A stretch of DNA of 9,440 nt, from the NCBI GenBank assembly GCA_026712885.1, contig JAPOPO010000514.1, forward strand, positions 1-9,440, read 5' to 3'. This stretch comes from Rhodospirillales bacterium. Its GTDB lineage: Bacteria; Pseudomonadota; Alphaproteobacteria; UBA828. Shown here one piece after another: positions 6,046-9,440 of this stretch; the first letter of the stretch is position 1, and the number at the start of each line of letters is the position of its first letter. The notes under the pieces are model-generated. The model made no database searches. It saw nothing but the letters and a program-made list of their open reading frames with translations, and was not told the origin of the DNA. The position numbers were made by a program, and so were the translations under genes.

Positions 6046-6915
6046 CTAGAACAGTTGCCGGATGCCGACTTCCAGGAAGTGAATGCGCAGGTCGGTTTCG
6101 GATCCCACCGTCGCCATGTCGTTTGAGCCGCTGAACGACAGGCCCTCAACCATTTGCAGTCGGTAGCCGATCTGGAGCGTGGCCGTGTCCGACAGCGCAT
6201 AGCCGACCCCCGCACCGATTTGGTACGCGAGCGCGGTGTCGGTCGAGGAGAGCGTGGGCACGAAACCGTCGGGGATATCGACATAGGGCACCATACTCGG
6301 CGGTATCCCTTGCTGTTGAGCCTGGGCCTGAGCCAGCGCATTTGCCACTGCCTCCGCCACCGCGCCGGTGTCGTAATCCAGGCCGCCTCGGTCGACTCGA
6401 ATGAAACCGAGGCCACCGCCGATGTAAGGGGTCCAGTTGTCGCCGGTGTCGAAGTCGAACCAGACGTTCACCATGGCACCGAGCTGGTCGGCCGACCCCG
6501 TGACTGGGATCGGCAGTTCGTCAGGAAGGGTGAACGAGAGCGCCGGCACGGTAATGCTGCTGTGCGTGAGCTTGCTCACCTTGGCCCTGGCGAAGAAGAT
6601 CTCGCCCTCGACGCGGAGGCCCGACTCCAGATGACGGCCGAGAACGCCGCCCAGCTTGAAGCCTGTGTCGTGTTCCGTCCTGACCGTCGCGCTGTAGCCC
6701 ACTGTTTGCTGAACCGGTCCCTGCGGCCCGAGCTGCGTCTGCTGGAAAGACCCGGTGGAGATCGAATCCGTGTCGTCGATAAACATGAGGGGAAGGTTCG
6801 CCCCGATGTACCAGCTGCCTTCCTGCGCTTGCGCAGCCGATGCCCCGCCGAATGCCAGACCGGCGGCCACCGCCACAGCAGCGATCCATCGTGATCCGAG
6901 GGGGATGCTCTTCAT
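6046..6915 (-). CDS. Outer-membrane beta-barrel protein (porin-family OMP)
   Basis: A 289-residue secreted barrel protein with no specific function recognised. A signal peptide is clear: MKSIPLGSR, a hydrophobic stretch, and ASAAQA (25-30) before QEGSWYIGANL, so cleavage is likely after Ala30. The mature part shows alternating strands such as GFKLGGVLGRHLESGLRVEGE, NVWFDFD, WTPYIGGGLGFIRV and YQIGAGVGYALSD. It ends in IRQLF with the terminal phenylalanine recognised by the BAM machinery. This fits the eight-stranded OmpA-barrel-like (OMP_b-brl) type. An odd insert near residues 186-205, rich in alanine and glutamine (ALAQAQAQQQG), probably forms a loop. ATG 6915 has GGGAG eight bases upstream. 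It is divergent from the porin at 7282, and they share a 365-bp control region. A few bases (6020-6045) separate it from the converging MetF-family gene, with no convincing terminator. Confidence 0.85.
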   Translation of the reverse strand: MKSIPLGSRWIAAVAVAAGLAFGGASAAQAQEGSWYIGANLPLMFIDDTDSISTGSFQQTQLGPQGPVQQTVGYSATVRTEHDTGFKLGGVLGRHLESGLRVEGEIFFARAKVSKLTHSSITVPALSFTLPDELPIPVTGSADQLGAMVNVWFDFDTGDNWTPYIGGGLGFIRVDRGGLDYDTGAVAEAVANALAQAQAQQQGIPPSMVPYVDIPDGFVPTLSSTDTALAYQIGAGVGYALSDTATLQIGYRLQMVEGLSFSGSNDMATVGSETDLRIHFLEVGIRQLF

Positions 6916-6949
6916 TTGTCGTTCTCCCTTGCAGCGCTTCCCTGCACTG

Positions 6950-6964
6950 CCAGCCTACGGCTGG
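6950..6964 (-). other. Small hairpin in the leader of the minus-strand outer-membrane gene
   Basis: CCAGCC and GGCTGG form a perfect six-base-pair stem around a three-base loop, about 35 to 50 bases upstream of ATG 6915. If the transcript starts further upstream, it would form in the 5' leader, where such stems often protect outer-membrane protein mRNAs. A chance match cannot be excluded. Confidence 0.3.
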
Positions 6965-6973
6965 GGGAGGCAT

Positions 6974-6990
6974 GGCGCAATTCGGCGCAA
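6974..6990. repeat. Tandem GGCGCAA pair, 10-bp period
   Basis: GGCGCAA occurs at 6974-6980 and 6984-6990, exactly ten bases apart, so both copies face the same side of the helix. On the minus strand this reads TTGCGCC, three bases, TTGCGCC. Response regulators of the OmpR/PhoB family bind direct half-sites with 10-11 bp spacing, so an operator is plausible, but the regulator is unknown. Confidence 0.45.
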
Positions 6991-7021
6991 CGGCTTGTGT
7001 GCGCATCGGGTTCCCGCGATG

Positions 7022-7092
7022 ACCAAGGTCCGCAGGCGCCGTCAGTGCTCTGTCCGGTCTGTTGGATCGGGCGCCACCAAGGTTCGGAGGCG
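7022..7092. repeat. 17-bp imperfect direct repeat, 54 bp apart
   Basis: ACCAAGGTCCGCAGGCG (7022-7038) and ACCAAGGTTCGGAGGCG (7076-7092) match at 15 of 17 positions. The second copy abuts the inverted repeat that begins at 7092. This is longer than expected by chance in 366 bp and may be a duplicated regulator site. Confidence 0.6.
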
Positions 7093-7107
7093 TGACATTT
7101 GTGCCAC
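7092..7107. promoter_or_regulatory. Inverted repeat GTGACA-N4-TGCCAC
   Basis: The half-sites GTGACA (7092-7097) and TGCCAC (7102-7107) are complementary at five of six positions. It is a candidate operator for a dimeric regulator. It shares the TGACA half-site with the palindrome at 7131-7146. No known regulator is identified. Confidence 0.35.
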
Positions 7108-7130
7108 AAAGCTGGAGAAATACGCCAGTG

Positions 7131-7146
7131 TGACACCATTTTGTCA
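7131..7146. promoter_or_regulatory. Perfect inverted repeat TGACA-N6-TGTCA
   Basis: TGACA (7131-7135) and TGTCA (7142-7146) are perfectly complementary with a six-base AT-richer centre. The start-to-start distance of the TGACA copies at 7093 and 7131 is 38 bp. The half-site resembles part of a Pho box (CTGTCAT), but the inverted arrangement differs from the usual direct repeat. It is a candidate operator for the porin or for both divergent genes. Confidence 0.4.
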
Positions 7147-7149
7147 TGT

Positions 7150-7224
7150 GCGCTCGGCACCGGGGCTGGCGAATTCTCTACATGTTGAGTAATGTGCGCC
7201 CAGTGTTGGGGCGCTCGGCACCGG
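7150..7224. repeat. 14-bp exact direct repeat, 61 bp apart
   Basis: GCGCTCGGCACCGG occurs at 7150-7163 and again at 7211-7224. A shorter ATGTGCGC also repeats at 7146-7153 and 7192-7199. The 61-bp distance is close to six helical turns. Both copies lie upstream of the porin start, in its likely promoter or leader. Confidence 0.65.
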
Positions 7225-7271
7225 CAACACAATAAACTGAGGTGTCGCATGTCGGGTGCGCGAATCGATCG

Positions 7272-7276
7272 GGAGG
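7272..7276 (+). promoter_or_regulatory. Ribosome binding site of the porin
   Basis: GGAGG with five bases before ATG 7282. This and the signal peptide starting at 7282 exclude the in-frame ATGs at 7192 and 7249, which would place an arginine-rich extension in front of the signal peptide. Confidence 0.85.
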
Positions 7277-7281
7277 ATCGT

Positions 7282-8286
7282 ATGAGAAAGGTACTTTTGA
7301 GCACGACGGCACTCGTGGCCGCGGGCCTCCTCGTGACCAGCGTCGCGTACGCCGACGATGAGGAGATGATGGAAGGCCCGGTTACGGTCGGCGTGGCCGG
7401 CTACACGACCGGTGCCATCGGCTTCGCGAGCGATGGTGATGACAGCACGCGTGGCCACGCAATCAGTTACGTGTACGAGATAGGCGTTTCCGGGTCCACG
7501 ACCCTGGACAACGGCATCACGGTGGCCGTCAGCGGGCAGATCGGCAGATCCGCCGGGGCCGATGAAGGTATGGACGAGATTCATACCACCTTGAGCGGCT
7601 CTTTCGGTTCGCTCAGGCTCGGCAGGACTGAGAGCGCAGCCTTCAATACCACGTTGGCGGCTCCGGGCTACGGCATCGGCGGCATGCTCGGTGTCAACTA
7701 TTACTGGTTCAGCACCGGGGGCGGCGGCGTAAACACTTATAGCGGGCTCGGTGCTGAGGACGCCCTCAAGGTGGTCTACACTACGCCCAACTTCAATGGC
7801 CTGACCGTTGGAATGAGCTACGCTCCCGAGGATGCCGATACCAATTTCACGGGTCGGGACGCGACCAATGGACTGGGTGGGCACACCGCGGTCGGTATGT
7901 CCTATTCGACCGAATTCATGGGAGGTGGCTCTCTGAGCCTTTCTGCCGCCTATGAAACCGCCAACGACGAAACCGGTGGTGACGACCCCAGTGCCATGAA
8001 ATTCGGAGTAAACATCGGTATCGACCAGATCTCGTTCGGCGGCAGCATGTTTGACGTCGACGGGGGGGCCACGCAGTACGATGTTGGGGCCTCCTGGAGC
8101 GAAGGGGCGACCGAGCTTGGCCTCCAGTACGCCAACAATGATGCTGGTAATGCCTCCATGGCTGCTGGCCACCTGACCTACACCCTCGGCCCGGGCATCC
8201 TGGTCGGGGCGCAGATCGCTGCCATTGCAGCGGACGGGACGGACGACGTGACCCAGTTCATGCTCGGCACGGCGGTCTTCTTCTAA
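7282..8286 (+). CDS. Porin, general Gram-negative outer-membrane type
   Basis: A 334-residue trimeric-porin-like protein that should form a diffusion channel in the outer membrane. The signal peptide is MRKVLLSTTALVAAGLLV with cleavage after VAYA (residue 24), leaving an acidic mature end DDEEMMEG. Porin features include GVAGYTTGAIGFA, the strand-turn pattern GSFGSLRLGRTESAAFNTTLAAPG (111-134), where a porin usually leads into loop 3, VVYTTPNFNGLTVGMSYAPE, and GAQIAAIAADGTDDVTQFMLGTAVFF with a terminal phenylalanine. The mature protein is rich in Asp and Glu, which could favour cations, but this is inference. It has its own strong ribosome binding site and a strong terminator after it, so it is probably a single-gene unit. 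Specificity is unknown. Convergence with phoB raises, but does not prove, a phosphate link. Confidence 0.9.
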   Translation: MRKVLLSTTALVAAGLLVTSVAYADDEEMMEGPVTVGVAGYTTGAIGFASDGDDSTRGHAISYVYEIGVSGSTTLDNGITVAVSGQIGRSAGADEGMDEIHTTLSGSFGSLRLGRTESAAFNTTLAAPGYGIGGMLGVNYYWFSTGGGGVNTYSGLGAEDALKVVYTTPNFNGLTVGMSYAPEDADTNFTGRDATNGLGGHTAVGMSYSTEFMGGGSLSLSAAYETANDETGGDDPSAMKFGVNIGIDQISFGGSMFDVDGGATQYDVGASWSEGATELGLQYANNDAGNASMAAGHLTYTLGPGILVGAQIAAIAADGTDDVTQFMLGTAVFF

Positions 8287-8309
8287 TCGACCATCAACGC
8301 CAATCGGCG

Positions 8310-8340
8310 AAAAGGGGAGCACTTGGTGCTCCCCTTTTTT
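8310..8340. terminator. Rho-independent terminator, bidirectional, between porin and phoB
   Basis: GGGGAGCAC (8314-8322) pairs perfectly with GTGCTCCCC (8326-8334) around the loop TTG and is followed by six T on the plus strand. Four A precede the stem, so the minus strand also reads a stem followed by TTTT. It ends the porin transcript 23 bases after its stop and could also stop phoB transcription arriving from the other side, more weakly. Confidence 0.93.
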
Positions 8341-8349
8341 GTGCCCGGT

Positions 8350-8398
8350 GCGATTGACTGCGCGGAGACGCAAGCTCACCGACCGGTTGTTCAATCGC
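8350..8398. repeat. 8-bp inverted repeat in the phoB 3' flank
   Basis: GCGATTGA (8350-8357) and TCAATCGC (8391-8398) are perfect complements with 33 bases between them. It lies between the phoB stop and the terminator and would be in the phoB 3' untranslated region. The rest of 8341-8440 holds nothing recognisable. Confidence 0.35.
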
Positions 8399-8440
8399 GG
8401 AAGGTGATCAACGAGGCGAAAGGGTTCCGGCGCCTCTGGC

Positions 8441-9133
8441 TTAGCCAGCGCTCGAATCGAGGGCGTAGCCGGCGGAGCGGACGGTTCGAATCAGGTCTGG
8501 GCGGCGGTCGGCGTTGAGCGCCTGGCGCAGGCGGCGCACGTGTACGTCGACCGTCCGGCTCTCGATGAAGATGTCCGGGCCCCAGACCGAATCGAGCAGC
8601 TGCTCGCGCGAGAAGACGCGGCCGGGGTGCTCCATCAGATGCCGCAGCAGCCGGAACTCGGTCGGCCCCAGGTGGATCGATTCGTCCCCCCGCATCACCC
8701 TGTGGGCGGCGAGGTCCATCTTGAGGTCGGCGTAGTGCAGCACCTCGTCGCCGAGCGCGGGCCGCATGCGCCTCAATATCGCGCGGATACGGGCCAAGAG
8801 CTCCGCCGGCGAAAACGGCTTGACCACGTAGTCGTCGGCGCCGCCGTCGAGGCCGCGCACCCGATCCGCCTCCTCGCCGCGTGCGGTCAGCATGACGATC
8901 GGTAGTGGCTGCGGGTCCGGCCTGCGCCTGATGCGGCGGCAGACCTCGATACCCGAGAGGGTCGGCAGCATCCAATCCAGCACCATCAGGTCGGGGCGCC
9001 GCTCGTCGACCATGAGCAGTGCCTCCTCGCCGTCCACGGCCTCGCCCACCTCGAAGCCGCCCTTCTCCAGGTTGTAGCGGAGCAGCGTGAGCAGCGCCGC
9101 CTCGTCTTCGACGACCAGAATGTAGGGCTTCAT
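8441..9133 (-). CDS. phoB: Phosphate regulon response regulator PhoB
   Basis: A 230-residue OmpR-family response regulator that is phosphorylated by PhoR under phosphate limitation and activates Pho-box promoters. The receiver domain (1-about 120) has the acidic pair Glu9 and Asp10, the phosphoacceptor Asp53 in LMVLDWMLP, Thr83 in VMLTARGEE, and Lys105 in VVKPF; these positions match E. coli PhoB. The winged-helix DNA-binding domain follows, with LGPTEFRLLRHLMEHPGRVF and the recognition region SRTVDVHVRRLRQAL, ending in RTVRSAGYAL. ATG 9133 overlaps the phoU stop as ATGA, and GGAG lies eight bases upstream. It is very likely the last gene of a phosphate operon that continues past the right edge. 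A short stem around the stop codon (8436-8448) may mark the 3' end. Confidence 0.96.
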   Translation of the reverse strand: MKPYILVVEDEAALLTLLRYNLEKGGFEVGEAVDGEEALLMVDERRPDLMVLDWMLPTLSGIEVCRRIRRRPDPQPLPIVMLTARGEEADRVRGLDGGADDYVVKPFSPAELLARIRAILRRMRPALGDEVLHYADLKMDLAAHRVMRGDESIHLGPTEFRLLRHLMEHPGRVFSREQLLDSVWGPDIFIESRTVDVHVRRLRQALNADRRPDLIRTVRSAGYALDSSAG

Positions 9134-9440
9134 GGCGCCGTCTCCGTCTCGTCGCCCTCCTGGTGGAAGGAGGTCATGTCGCCCTTGGGCCGCTCTTCCT
9201 CCACCGGGGTGCCAGTCACCACGTAGTTCACGGTCTCGGCAATATTGGTCGCGTGGTCGCCGATCCGCTCGATATTCTTGGCGATGAAGAGCAGGTGCGC
9301 GCAGGTGGTGATGCGGCGCGGATCCTCCATCATGTAAGTAAGCAGTTCGCGGAAGAGGCTGTTGTAGGATTCGTCCACATCCTCGTCGCGCCGCCAGACC
9401 GCCATCGCCCGCTCCACATCGCGGTCCCTGAAGGAATCGA
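9130..9440 (-). CDS. phoU: Phosphate transport system regulator PhoU, C-terminal part, cut by window edge
   Basis: PhoU links the Pst phosphate transporter to the PhoR sensor and keeps the Pho regulon off when phosphate is ample. The last 102 residues are in the window; the N-terminal half, with the first three-helix bundle, lies beyond 9440. The diagnostic C-terminal bundle is clear: ESYNSLFRELLTYMMEDPR and HLLFIAKNIERIGDHATNIAE, the PhoU motif with its Glu/Asp metal-binding residues, followed by the family's TVNYVVTG. The protein then continues with a polar tail of about 25 residues rich in Glu, ending DETETAP. Its stop overlaps the phoB start by ATGA, so the two are probably translationally coupled. 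Confidence 0.95.
   Translation of the reverse strand, partial: DSFRDRDVERAMAVWRRDEDVDESYNSLFRELLTYMMEDPRRITTCAHLLFIAKNIERIGDHATNIAETVNYVVTGTPVEEERPKGDMTSFHQEGDETETAP

Larger units (their letters stand above)
6916..7281. other. Repeat-rich intergenic region between divergent outer-membrane genes
   Basis: 366 bp with no supported gene. It must hold the promoters and leaders of both divergent genes. It contains a tandem GGCGCAA pair, a 17-bp imperfect direct repeat, two inverted repeats built on TGACA/TGTCA, and a 14-bp exact direct repeat, each listed separately. No sigma-70 promoter is convincing. Weak possibilities are TTGCGC (6980-6975) and TAGGCT (6957-6952) with 17-bp spacing on the minus strand, and an AT-richer stretch near 7229-7238 on the plus strand. 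The number of repeats suggests binding sites for one or more regulators, or leftover duplications. Confidence 0.7.

Noticed and set aside
7150..7230. Sigma-54 type promoter suggested by GGCAC in the 14-bp repeats
   Set aside because: The GG at 7156 and 7217 are not followed by GC at the required ten-base spacing in either copy.
7192..7281. N-terminal extension of the porin from ATG 7192 or 7249
   Set aside because: It would put an arginine-rich stretch before a complete signal peptide. GGAGG five bases before ATG 7282 fixes the later start.
7144..8394. 416-codon minus-strand open frame opposite the porin
   Set aside because: It crosses the porin gene and its terminator and has no recognisable domain. 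The porin has a signal peptide, ribosome binding site, C-terminal phenylalanine and terminator.

Overview
This is a high-GC window that looks like an alphaproteobacterial chromosome, possibly of a Rhodospirillales-type lineage. That is inference from gene content and order, not from a search. The evidence is the order small SRP RNA - dnaX - ybaB - recR, a prmA-pepP pair, a phoU-phoB pair, and an alphaproteobacterial-style porin. Most genes are ordinary core genes. The least explained parts are the 365-bp intergenic region between two divergent outer-membrane protein genes and a short MetF-family reductase behind recR.

Layout. Positions 1-1353, minus strand: prmA (ribosomal protein L11 methyltransferase) followed by pepP (Xaa-Pro aminopeptidase), which runs off the left edge. 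Positions 1422-2126, plus strand: a divergent isochorismatase-fold cysteine hydrolase. Positions 2144-2260: the small SRP (4.5S-type) RNA with its own extended -10 promoter. Positions 2312-4993: dnaX, ybaB and recR. The dnaX and ybaB genes overlap by ATGA, and recR follows after 37 bp. Positions 5090-6019: the MetF-family protein, whose start I place at a GTG with a strong ribosome binding site. Positions 6046-6915, minus strand: a small beta-barrel outer-membrane protein. Positions 6916-7281: an intergenic region rich in short repeats. Positions 7282-8286, plus strand: a porin ending in a strong bidirectional terminator. Positions 8441-9440, minus strand: phoB and the 3' end of phoU, overlapping by ATGA, the end of what is normally a pst-phoU-phoB phosphate operon.

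How the parts work together. The SRP RNA supports co-translational protein targeting. DnaX loads the replication clamp, YbaB coats DNA, and RecR works in RecFOR gap repair, so the central block joins replication and repair. PrmA modifies the ribosome and PepP trims peptides. The two divergent outer-membrane genes probably share control through the repeats between them. PhoU and PhoB carry out phosphate-limitation signalling. The porin converges on phoB, and its control region has TGTCA-type half-sites that resemble parts of Pho boxes, but no canonical Pho box is visible.

I found no mobile element, CRISPR array, tRNA or rRNA, and no clear sign of a new multi-gene system.
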